In this document: one piece after another, positions 54,325 to 61,781 of the stretch
Layout of the letters: each line of letters begins with the position of its first letter
Position numbering within the stretch: the first letter of the stretch is position 1
Source of the DNA: Chitinophaga agrisoli
GTDB taxonomy: Bacteria > Bacteroidota > Bacteroidia > Chitinophagales > Chitinophagaceae
Direction of reading: 5' to 3'
NCBI RefSeq assembly: GCF_008386695.1
Contig: NZ_VUOC01000002.1
Location: 1,827,595-1,891,594 of the forward strand
Length of the DNA: 64,000 nucleotides
Notes under the pieces: model-generated
What the model was told of the DNA's origin: nothing
Database searches by the model: none
Seen by the model: the letters and a program-made list of their open reading frames with translations, nothing else
Made by a program: the position numbers and the translations under genes

Positions 54325-55194
54325 CTATTTCCCGATAAATTCCAGCACGCCCTCAATCACCCGCGGATCCTTCATAATACGGAAATGCCCCTCCCCTTTG
54401 ATCTTTAACGGCGTTATAGCGGGGTATTGCTGCAGAAAGCTATCTATCTGCTGCTCCCGTACGATACTGTCGGTCTCATCATATGCCACCATTATGTGGT
54501 CTGCCTTTATCTGGTCAATATGTTGAAAAAGATCCAATTGCAATAGGTCCTGCTTTAATCGCCTGATAACAAGCTGTTGCACTTTAGGCATCACTTTTTC
54601 CGGTATGCCAAATATTTGGAAGGTCTCGCCAAAGAATACAGGCGCGCTCACAGCCGCGCTAACCATTACCAGCCGGGGTACCCGTACTTTTTTATGTACC
54701 AGCGTAAGCGCAGCGCTAAGCCCGCCCAGCGAATGGCCTATTATGGCATGTACAGGGCCGGTACGTTGCAGCAGCTGCTCTATGATGTGCATCCATTGTA
54801 TGAGGTTGGTCTTCCTGCCCTGTGAGGCGCCATGTGCCGGCGCATCAAAAGTGATCACTTCATAACCGGCAGCGGTCAGCGCGGTGATCATCTGTCTAAA
54901 GTCAAACGGGCTCCCGCCCCAGCCGTGCAGTAGCAATATCTTTTTGTCGGATTGCCCCCAGCGATAGATACTAAGGGTCAACGGCCGGTCGTCAAAAGGA
55001 TACCGGCTAAAGGCCGCCTTTTCTAGTACTGCATGTTCCCTTACTGCCAGGTGCGAGTCCCGTAGTTTTCTTTTGGGAGGAGTGCTGTACATGGAAAGGA
55101 ACATACGGGCCGTTAACCCCGGAAAAGGCTTCCCTAACCGGGATAACATAAAAGCAGAAACTCTAAGGGAGAATGGCAATACCTGACTTTGCAT
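54325..55194 (-). CDS. Alpha/beta hydrolase in a TetR operon
   Basis: 289 residues. No clear signal peptide, though the N-terminus (LPFSLRVSAFMLSRLGKPF) is amphipathic. Hydrolase core: KILLLHGWGGSPFDFRQMI (oxyanion), FDAPAHGASQG, nucleophile Ser155 in IIGHSLGGLSA, Asp in VAYDETDSIV, His in KGEGHFRIMKDP. It is 30 bp downstream of a tetR gene on the same strand, so its expression is probably controlled by that repressor. Substrate unknown; an ester or lipid-like inducer is possible. Confidence 0.85.
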   Translation of the reverse strand: MQSQVLPFSLRVSAFMLSRLGKPFPGLTARMFLSMYSTPPKRKLRDSHLAVREHAVLEKAAFSRYPFDDRPLTLSIYRWGQSDKKILLLHGWGGSPFDFRQMITALTAAGYEVITFDAPAHGASQGRKTNLIQWMHIIEQLLQRTGPVHAIIGHSLGGLSAALTLVHKKVRVPRLVMVSAAVSAPVFFGETFQIFGIPEKVMPKVQQLVIRRLKQDLLQLDLFQHIDQIKADHIMVAYDETDSIVREQQIDSFLQQYPAITPLKIKGEGHFRIMKDPRVIEGVLEFIGK

Positions 55195-55224
55195 ACAATC
55201 AATTAGTTTATTGAATAAAAAAGA

Positions 55225-55815
55225 TCAGATCGTGTAATGTTCCATTTCGTCTTTCAGCATGCTCACCACCGCCTTCATCTGTTTATTGCTGTTATGCATC
55301 CTGCATACCAGCACAGCGCCTTCCAGCATGGTGAACATCTTTACTGCAAAATATTCCGCATTCCAATCTTCCTGGAACTCCCCGCCCGCCTTGCCAGCGT
55401 TGACCAGCTGTACGATCCTGTTCTGGAAATAGGCAATCAGCTCGCTCACCCGGTCCCGCAACTCCGGATGGGTATCATCAGCGTCTGCGCCAAAATTGAG
55501 GATTGGACAGCCGCCGTCCATAAAGGGTTGCGTAGCATTGTCAATATAAAAATCGAACAGCGCCTCAAACTTTCCCCGGAAAGTGGGCACAGGGGCGGTA
55601 ATACCTGCCAGCTTTGCCTTCAGGTTCTCTGCAATATGGTCAAATGCAGCAATGAGGATTTCGTCTTTGGTGGAGAAGTTGCCGTATACGCCGCCCTTAG
55701 CCAGTTGGGTGGCCTCCATAATATCGCTGATGGAGGTGCCCGCCACTCCCTTGCTGTTAAATATAGGGGCCGCTTTTTCCACGATAAGTTGCCGGGTCCG
55801 TTCGGATTTCTTCAT
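55225..55815 (-). CDS. TetR/AcrR-family transcriptional repressor
   Basis: 196 residues from ATG 55815; an ATG two codons upstream (55821) and a longer frame are also open. The HTH (about 1-50) reads RTRQLIVEKAAPIFNSKGVAGTSISDIMEATQLAKGGVYGNFSTKDEIL, typical of the family; the C-terminal domain (about 70-196) is helical and matches the TetR_C_6-like ligand pocket with MLEGAVLVCRMH. It lies at the head of the operon with the hydrolase and has a palindromic operator just upstream, so it likely represses itself and the hydrolase. Confidence 0.92.
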   Translation of the reverse strand: MKKSERTRQLIVEKAAPIFNSKGVAGTSISDIMEATQLAKGGVYGNFSTKDEILIAAFDHIAENLKAKLAGITAPVPTFRGKFEALFDFYIDNATQPFMDGGCPILNFGADADDTHPELRDRVSELIAYFQNRIVQLVNAGKAGGEFQEDWNAEYFAVKMFTMLEGAVLVCRMHNSNKQMKAVVSMLKDEMEHYTI

Positions 55816-55829
55816 AGGCATAAAATTAG

Positions 55830-55839
55830 ACCGATCGGT
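55830..55839. promoter_or_regulatory. Palindromic operator for the TetR repressor
   Basis: accgatcggt, a perfect 10-bp palindrome (with further symmetry aaa/ttt around it), lies 15 bp before the tetR start. Such ACCGATCGGT-type sites are common TetR-family operators. Positioned across the likely promoter, it would give autoregulation. Confidence 0.7.
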
Positions 55840-55933
55840 TTTAAATAACAAATAAATTTCCGGCACGGAAATTTTTTAGGGGTATATGTTAATAAGGGGA
55901 AAGAATAATGGGTTGACGGGGAAACGTGGGTAA

Positions 55934-56482
55934 CTATTTCTTTATAAACAGCAGGATAAAACTAAATGTGGCAATTAACTGGCCAGCCCAGAAAACGAAC
56001 ATCCATTTCATAAGATCAGCTTTGTTATGTGACATCTCACTTCTAACCGTCTTAAACTCATTCCTCATTTCCTCTTTGAATAATGCTGCTTCCTCCCTTA
56101 CCGCCTTAAATTCATTCCTCACTTCCTCCTTGAATAATGTCGCTTCCTCTCTCACTGCCTTAAATTCGTTTTTTACTTCCTCCTTGAATGCTGCCACCTC
56201 TTCCCTTATCGCCTTAAATTCGTTTTTTACTTCCTCCTTGAATGCTGCCACCTCCTCCCTTATCGCCTTAAATTCATTCTTAGTGTTCTCTCCGGACGAT
56301 AAAAACTCCCTCCGCAATGCTTCCACATCCCGCTTTGTGGCCAGATGATCCAATTTACCGTTAAGTACTCTTTCAATTGCCATAATGTCTGTGTTTTCTA
56401 CATATTCAATGATCGTTCGTGCATCCGTTGCGCCATACGACCCTTCCAGTATTTTAAATACTTCCAATGCTTTTGATCTCAT
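55934..56482 (-). CDS. Coiled-coil protein with tandem 18-residue repeats and C-terminal TM helix
   Basis: 182 residues. N-terminal region (1-66) is DUF1640-like in feel (AIERVLNGKLDHLATKRDVEALRREF). Residues 68-139 are four copies of an 18-residue unit with consensus KNEFKAIREEVAAFKEEV, each beginning at K or R, plus a partial fifth; they form a long amphipathic coil. A single TM helix (about 160-178) is followed by KK, giving a tail-anchored layout. The repeat is exact enough at DNA level (54 bp) to be recombination-prone. Similar proteins are described as mitochondrial MCU-regulator-like or as phage-adjacent coil proteins, but function here is unknown. Confidence 0.75.
   Translation of the reverse strand: MRSKALEVFKILEGSYGATDARTIIEYVENTDIMAIERVLNGKLDHLATKRDVEALRREFLSSGENTKNEFKAIREEVAAFKEEVKNEFKAIREEVAAFKEEVKNEFKAVREEATLFKEEVRNEFKAVREEAALFKEEMRNEFKTVRSEMSHNKADLMKWMFVFWAGQLIATFSFILLFIKK
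56066..56281 (-). repeat. 54-bp tandem repeat, four copies, inside the coiled-coil gene
   Basis: Four in-frame 54-bp units encode residues 68-139; adjacent copies differ at few positions, the first two being nearly identical. Copy number is likely to vary between strains by slippage or unequal recombination. Confidence 0.85.
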
Positions 56483-56611
56483 TCGGTTAACAGTTTTGAT
56501 TTACTGCTAAAATACCCAAATAATTAGCGATTTTCAAAAACCTCTCCATATTTTTTAAAACAAAATCACCCCATATTCACAGTGAAAATCGATTCTTCAA
56601 TTCGACGTTTC

Positions 56612-57046
56612 TTACATCGTTTCGATCTCATTTTTATGCATGGGTTTATAGATCAGATAGTAATAAGCCAGTATCAACACTCCCATCGTGAACGGGATCA
56701 CCGCCAGGTGTTTATAGGTAATATCGCCGGTAATGGTCAGCGCATCAAAATGCAGGAACTCACTGATCATCCAGTAAGAGTTAGCTGTGATCCATACAGT
56801 AATGGCCACATTATGGCAAAGCTCCGATACAAACTGGCGGGTACGCCAGGCAATAATGATAGATATGATCAGCGTAGGGAAGATCATGATAATGCCCAAA
56901 GGTTTCCATATCAGGCACCAGCTAATGTCTTTCAGCAGCCAGAAAACAATATGCAGGTTCTCCATGCGCCGGTATCCAACAGGAATACTGTACATATTGC
57001 CAGGCGTATTGGCGGTAGCGGTTTGTGTGAGGGTATCTTGCTCCAT
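56612..57046 (-). CDS. Small multi-pass membrane protein
   Basis: 144 residues. Hydrophobic segments at about 32-45 (weak), 46-68, 78-97 and 113-132, with short hydrophilic loops and a charged C-terminal tail (KPMHKNEIETM). The early part MYSIPVGYRRMENLHIVFWLLKDISWC is conserved-looking. No family recognised. It is convergent with no one; the next gene on the plus strand starts 152 bp away. Confidence 0.6.
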   Translation of the reverse strand: MEQDTLTQTATANTPGNMYSIPVGYRRMENLHIVFWLLKDISWCLIWKPLGIIMIFPTLIISIIIAWRTRQFVSELCHNVAITVWITANSYWMISEFLHFDALTITGDITYKHLAVIPFTMGVLILAYYYLIYKPMHKNEIETM

Positions 57047-57198
57047 AAGCGCAAAAATATAAAAAGGCGCACATTGTACCTACCTGTCATTTCCCAAAAC
57101 CCGGTTGTCGTAAAATGGTAAGGGAATGGCGCCTGCCGGTAACTCCTACCCCCTTGAACAACAATAGCTTTGCACCATACAACAACAAAATTACAGAT

Positions 57199-57600
57199 AT
57201 GGAAAAGCAAACATTACAGGTAGTCAGCGAATTTGTGACCGCCGTACAGCAAATGAACCAGGAAAAACTAGCCGCCCTGCTCCACCCGGATGTAAAATGG
57301 CATCAGCCCGGCAACCACCGTTTTTCCGGCGTAAAACAGAACTGCATGGAAGTATTCCAGATGGTGGGCGGTATGTTCCAGGTATCGGAAAATACGCTGG
57401 CCTTAACGGATATCAAATTACTGGCAGTGAACGGCAACAGCGCGGCCTGTGTGCTGCACTTTAAGGCTACCCGCCCTGGCGCTACGCTCGATACGGATAA
57501 TATCGACGTCTACACGGTAGCCGATGGAAAGATCATTGAGGCCAGGATCCATGTACAGGATCCGGAACAGGAAGATACATTCTGGGGTAAGACCAACTAG
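57199..57600 (+). CDS. NTF2-like (SnoaL-type) protein
   Basis: 133 residues from ATG 57199; the open frame extends 28 codons more but that part looks random. The fold is alpha+beta: QVVSEFVTAVQQMNQEKLAALLHPDVKWHQPGNHRFSG, VFQMVGGMFQVSENTLALTDIKLLAVNGNSAACVLHFKATRP, and a final strand pair with IDVYTVADGKIIEARIHVQD. SnoaL-like proteins bind or isomerise small molecules; no specific activity can be read. Followed by a terminator shared with the converging gene. Confidence 0.8.
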   Translation: MEKQTLQVVSEFVTAVQQMNQEKLAALLHPDVKWHQPGNHRFSGVKQNCMEVFQMVGGMFQVSENTLALTDIKLLAVNGNSAACVLHFKATRPGATLDTDNIDVYTVADGKIIEARIHVQDPEQEDTFWGKTN

Positions 57601-57611
57601 CAACCTACGTA

Positions 57612-57655
57612 TAGCCTGTACCTTCCCGGTACAGGCTATCACTTTATTTTTTTAC
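57612..57655 (+). terminator. Terminator between the NTF2-like and DUF62 genes
   Basis: Perfect 11-bp stem (tagcctgtacc with ggtacaggcta), 5-nt loop, T-rich downstream run (ttattttttt). Confidence 0.85.
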
Positions 57656-58546
57656 AGTTACGCTCCAGTCATTCCCGCTTTCAATATGGTACTTGCCGGC
57701 AAAGCTTCCCATATTCAGCGCAAAGGACAGCTGCATCAGGCTGTTCAGGTAAGCCAGGGGCTGCCCTTCCGGCACATCGCCAAAAGTGTGCGCATAAGGT
57801 ATGCTACCACTGTACACCTGCTTCCCTTTATGATAAAGCGTTACCTGCAGGCGGCCGCCCGCGGGAATATTAAGCTGCTTAAACAGATCTGCCGGGATAT
57901 TGGTCCACAGGTTACCATACTGCACATCCAGTATGGCAATCGTGCCTTTAAGGGTGTTCCCCTCCAGTATTGCCGGTTGATGGGAGATCGTTACCACAGT
58001 ATCCGGCAATGCAGGCCCTACCTGCTCAAATGTGATAACGCCGGCCGCCAGCCTGGCGCCGGTATAGGCGTACACATCCCGGCCATGAAAAGTATAGGAT
58101 GCGCGGGAGTCTTTCCGCCGGTTCACCGCTTCGTCTATTTCACGTATGGCCTCAATGCCTTCTGATTGTGCTATCAGGGTAAGGGTGCCATTATCCGGTG
58201 TTACAATAAAATGCCCTGCTTTTGTTTTCAGCACCACGGACTTGCGCTGAGTGCCCACGCCCGGGTCTACTACAGATACAAACACCGTTCCTTTAGGCCA
58301 GTACGGTATGGTCTGCTCCAGCCGGTATGCGGCCTCCCATATGTTATAAGGCGGTATCTCATGGGTAACGTCATACAGTTTTAATGCGTCAGATACCCCA
58401 TTGGCCACACCTTTCATGGCAGATACGGCGCCATCCTTTAATCCAAAGTCCGACTGGAAAACAACGATCTTATTCTGTGCATACAGCCGGTCTGCCGCCA
58501 GTGCAAACAACAATAGCCATAATAATTTTTTTACAGTAGCCGACAT
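57644..58546 (-). CDS. Exported DUF62-family SAM hydrolase
   Basis: 300 residues with a signal peptide (about 1-23). The DUF62/SAM hydroxide adenosyltransferase motifs are intact: FQSDFGLKDGAVSAMKGV (Asp binds ribose), VSVVDPGVGTQRKSVVLKT (Asp/Arg of the water-activating triad), TPDNGTLTLIA, and YTFHGRDVYAYTGARLA (His of the triad). The C-terminal half is the usual beta barrel. Known members cleave SAM to adenosine and methionine in the cytoplasm; the signal peptide here is unusual, since SAM is not expected in the periplasm. A different nucleoside-thioether may be the substrate. It is divergent from the GH9 gene. Confidence 0.85.
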   Translation of the reverse strand: MSATVKKLLWLLLFALAADRLYAQNKIVVFQSDFGLKDGAVSAMKGVANGVSDALKLYDVTHEIPPYNIWEAAYRLEQTIPYWPKGTVFVSVVDPGVGTQRKSVVLKTKAGHFIVTPDNGTLTLIAQSEGIEAIREIDEAVNRRKDSRASYTFHGRDVYAYTGARLAAGVITFEQVGPALPDTVVTISHQPAILEGNTLKGTIAILDVQYGNLWTNIPADLFKQLNIPAGGRLQVTLYHKGKQVYSGSIPYAHTFGDVPEGQPLAYLNSLMQLSFALNMGSFAGKYHIESGNDWSVTVKK

Positions 58547-58639
58547 AAGAGAATAATATAGGTGATGACTGAAAGTATAAAATTACAATTTACCGTTATT
58601 TATGAGTAAATTTCTGCACATCAGCCAAACATAACTCTT

Positions 58640-60472
58640 ATGTACTATCAGTACTGCAGCAGACTCATTTTTATCCTGTTAATGCTCCCTTTCCTTTTAT
58701 CCGCCCAGTCCATTAAGATCGTTACCAACCATATAGGTTATGAAAGCGGCAAAGCTAAAAAAGCCGTGATCGTGGGAGATCACCGGCCTGCCATCAACAG
58801 TTTTCAGCTAGTAAACGCCGCTACCGGTAAAGTCGTATATAACGGTAAGCTAACATCGCCTCAGCCGGTGCAAAAATGGAAGAACTGGGTTTTCTGGAAC
58901 ATGGACTTCAGCGCATATAACACTCCCGGCGCCTACAAGCTACAGGTAACGGCTGATGGGAAAACCATCCTGTCCTATCCATTCACGATAGGCAGGAACG
59001 TATTGGAACAAGCCACTATCTCCGATGTGATCTACTACTTTAAAGGACAACGCAGCTCCGGCCTGCTGGATAAAGCAGACGGGCGCCTCCTGCTGGAGGG
59101 ACGGACCACTGATACGATAGACGCCCATGGCGGCTGGTATGATGCTACCGGCGATTACGGCAAACACCTCTCCCACCTCAGCTTCTCTACATACTTCAAT
59201 CCGCAGCAGATCTCCCTTACAGTATGGAGCCTGTTAAAAACATACGCCCTGTTACATAAAAAGAGCGGCACAGACTATCGGCAGTACAACCGCCGCTTAC
59301 TGGATGAAGCCATGTATGGAGCAGATTTCCTGGCCCGTGTACATCCCGCAACAGGCTCCTTCTACCGCTCCGTATCTGCGCCCGGCCCCGGCAAGCTAGC
59401 AAAGGACCGTGTAATACATGGAGAGGAAAAAGGTTACAGCATCAAACAATCCGCCAACCAGGCAGCCAATAAAAAAACGGCGGCAGACGACTGGAAAAGT
59501 TACCAGGCCAGTTACCGTTCCGGCGGCGGCATCGCTATTGCGGCCCTGGCCATGGCCGCTACCTACGATACCTCCGGCGAGTACAGTAATGCAGACTACC
59601 TGCGCGCGGCAGAAGATGCTTTTGCTTTCCTGGAACAGAATAATCCCTCCATGACCAATGATGGTAAAGAGAATATTGTGGATGACTATTGCGCATTGGC
59701 CGCTGCTACAGAATTATACAAAGCCACAAAAAAAACCGGGTACAAAACAGCCGCGGACAAAAGAGCAACGCAGCTCATGAACCGCCTTATTTCCTGGAAA
59801 AACTATCACAATTACTGGCGGGCAGACGATAAGGACCGTCCTTTCTTCCATGCGGCAGATGCGGGTTTCCCCATTGTAAGCCTGGTCGGCTACTACGATA
59901 TTGCGGACGATGTGGCAAAAGACCATATACGTGAAGTGCTGAAACAATCGCTTACATTTGAACTGGGCATCACGCACGAAGTGAACAATCCCTTCGGTTA
60001 CAGCCGCCAGCTGGTACAGGATACAGCAGGGAATCGCCACAGCGCCTTCTTCTTCCCGCACGGCACGGAAACCGCCCCGTGGTGGCAGGGAGAAAATGCA
60101 AGGATAGCCTCTATGGCCAGCGCGGCACGGATGGCCGCATCCCTTTTCAAAAACGATAAGTCCTTGCATGACAAGCTCGAAAGTTTTGCGCTGGACCAGC
60201 TGAACTGGATCCTCGGCCTCAATCCTTATGACGCTTGTATGCTCCAGGGCGCCGGACATAACAACCCGGCCTATGGCTTCTTTGGCACTTTTGAATACAC
60301 CAATGCGCCCGGTGGTATTGTAAATGGCATTACCTCCGGCCTGAATGATGAAGAGGATATCGACTTCAATCTTTCCTATGCCACTACCGGCAAAGATTAT
60401 GACTGGCGATGGGCAGAGCAGTGGTTGCCACATGCGGCCTGGTATCTGTTGGCCGTGGCGCTGGGAGAATAA
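58640..60472 (+). CDS. Glycoside hydrolase family 9 (endoglucanase-type)
   Basis: 610 residues, signal peptide to about residue 22. N-terminal Ig-like CelD_N domain (about 24-118, IKIVTNHIGYESGKAKKAVI), then an (alpha/alpha)6 barrel: catalytic Asp pair in GGWYDATGDYGKH (Asp168, Asp172), AADAGFPIVSLVGYYDIADDVAKDHIREV, NPFGYSRQ, WILGLNPYDACMLQGAGHNNPAYGFFG and the C-terminal DEEDIDFNLSYATTG region that holds the acid Glu. No carbohydrate-binding module and no T9SS tail. It would cut beta-1,4-glucans or related oligomers in the periplasm. An esterase gene follows 54 bp downstream. Confidence 0.9.
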   Translation: MYYQYCSRLIFILLMLPFLLSAQSIKIVTNHIGYESGKAKKAVIVGDHRPAINSFQLVNAATGKVVYNGKLTSPQPVQKWKNWVFWNMDFSAYNTPGAYKLQVTADGKTILSYPFTIGRNVLEQATISDVIYYFKGQRSSGLLDKADGRLLLEGRTTDTIDAHGGWYDATGDYGKHLSHLSFSTYFNPQQISLTVWSLLKTYALLHKKSGTDYRQYNRRLLDEAMYGADFLARVHPATGSFYRSVSAPGPGKLAKDRVIHGEEKGYSIKQSANQAANKKTAADDWKSYQASYRSGGGIAIAALAMAATYDTSGEYSNADYLRAAEDAFAFLEQNNPSMTNDGKENIVDDYCALAAATELYKATKKTGYKTAADKRATQLMNRLISWKNYHNYWRADDKDRPFFHAADAGFPIVSLVGYYDIADDVAKDHIREVLKQSLTFELGITHEVNNPFGYSRQLVQDTAGNRHSAFFFPHGTETAPWWQGENARIASMASAARMAASLFKNDKSLHDKLESFALDQLNWILGLNPYDACMLQGAGHNNPAYGFFGTFEYTNAPGGIVNGITSGLNDEEDIDFNLSYATTGKDYDWRWAEQWLPHAAWYLLAVALGE

Positions 60473-60526
60473 GATCGTTGCCGGAAGAAAAACAAAACAG
60501 CAAAGTTTACCACTCAAAAAACTAAT

Positions 60527-61390
60527 ATGCGCACGTTTATCAGGTACCTTTTCCACGTTTGCCTGCCGTTACTGGCCATTATACCAGCTATAGCGCAGGA
60601 TACCGGCCGCGTTATCCCCTTATGGCCCAATGGCGCGCCTGGCTATGAAAACCGCCGCAATGAGCCGGAACAAGCCAAAGATTATTGGGTAAAGAACATC
60701 CACAACCCGTCCATTACAGTATATCTGCCGCCAAAAGAGAAAGCCACGGGCGCTGCAGTACTCATTTGTCCCGGTGGCGGGCACCGCCTGCTGGTATATA
60801 CAGCGGAAGGCGTAGAGCCGGCGCGTTTCCTCAACAGTATAGGCGTTGCTGCTATTATCCTCAAATACCGCCTGTTCCGCGAAGACTCCACCTACAGCCT
60901 GGAAAAAGAGGTAAAACAAGATGCCTACCGCGCCATGCGCCTGGTGCGCAGCCATGCCACCCAATGGAATATTGATCCCAGCCGCGTGGGCATCTGGGGA
61001 TTTTCTGCAGGCGGGGAAGTAGTAGCCCAGGTGGCCTACCAGTCTGGCGCGGGTGATCCTAATGCCCCGGATCCGGTGGATCGCCTGAACGGCAAACCTG
61101 ATTTTCAGATACTGGTATATCCCGGTCCGCTGGGTGTACCGGAGCAGGTACCGGCAGATGCGCCCCGCGCATTCCTGATTGCGGCTAATGATGATGAATG
61201 TTGCTCCGTACCTATTGTAAACCTGTTACAACGGTACCGGGCCGCCAAAGTACCGGTAGAAGCACATGTATTCGCCAATGGCAGCCATGCCTTTAATATG
61301 GGTTACCGTTCTACCTTGCAGTCCCTCAAGGCCTGGCCGCCATTGCTGACCAACTGGCTGGCGGATAGTAACATCTCACCCAAACATTAA
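60527..61390 (+). CDS. Exported alpha/beta hydrolase (acetyl-xylan-esterase-like)
   Basis: 287 residues, signal peptide to about residue 23. Catalytic elements: oxyanion CPGGGH (81-86), nucleophile Ser160 in GIWGFSAGGEV, Asp in AANDDECC and His in ANGSHAFNMG. The sequence resembles the small secreted esterases that travel with glycanases and remove acetyl or other ester groups from plant polysaccharide. The GH9 gene upstream (54 bp) supports a joint role in glycan breakdown. Exact ester specificity is unknown. Confidence 0.85.
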   Translation: MRTFIRYLFHVCLPLLAIIPAIAQDTGRVIPLWPNGAPGYENRRNEPEQAKDYWVKNIHNPSITVYLPPKEKATGAAVLICPGGGHRLLVYTAEGVEPARFLNSIGVAAIILKYRLFREDSTYSLEKEVKQDAYRAMRLVRSHATQWNIDPSRVGIWGFSAGGEVVAQVAYQSGAGDPNAPDPVDRLNGKPDFQILVYPGPLGVPEQVPADAPRAFLIAANDDECCSVPIVNLLQRYRAAKVPVEAHVFANGSHAFNMGYRSTLQSLKAWPPLLTNWLADSNISPKH

Positions 61391-61781
61391 AATAAACAGC
61401 GGGAGCGCTAATTCGGCAATCCGTATATGTAGTAACATTTCAATAAACATGTAAGACTGTCAGCATCCCCAACATATGGAGGGCAGATATCATATTGCTA
61501 CGCCTGCTGAACATTATCCTGATCCCGGGAGGTCTGGTGCCGCAGCATTAGCGCGCCCAGCCTCCGCACAACCCGTTATCCGCACTAACCGTTGGCGCCA
61601 CCAGCCAATTTACCGCCCGGAATGAACCACTACCAATCATTCCGGACATTCCCCTGCATTTCACCCCGCTTATTCCATTGGTTATTAACATATAATCATT
61701 TTTATTAAATTTTAAATTTTTTGTTTGTATTTTGCCGCCTCCAGAAACCGTAATCTTTATTTTAAAGCGCTATTTAGCAAC
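61391..61781. other. Intergenic region before the T9SS/Fn3 gene
   Basis: 391 bp with no gene. It holds an inverted repeat ccggaatga/tcattccgg (61617-61645, 11-nt loop) that is not followed by a T-run, and an AT-rich stretch just before the next gene with a near-consensus TATTTTG box. The hairpin may be an operator or leader structure for the gene at 61782. Confidence 0.55.

Noticed and set aside
55934-56482. Tandem repeat as a CRISPR-like array
   Set aside because: Repeats are contiguous, in frame and without unique spacers; they encode a coiled coil.
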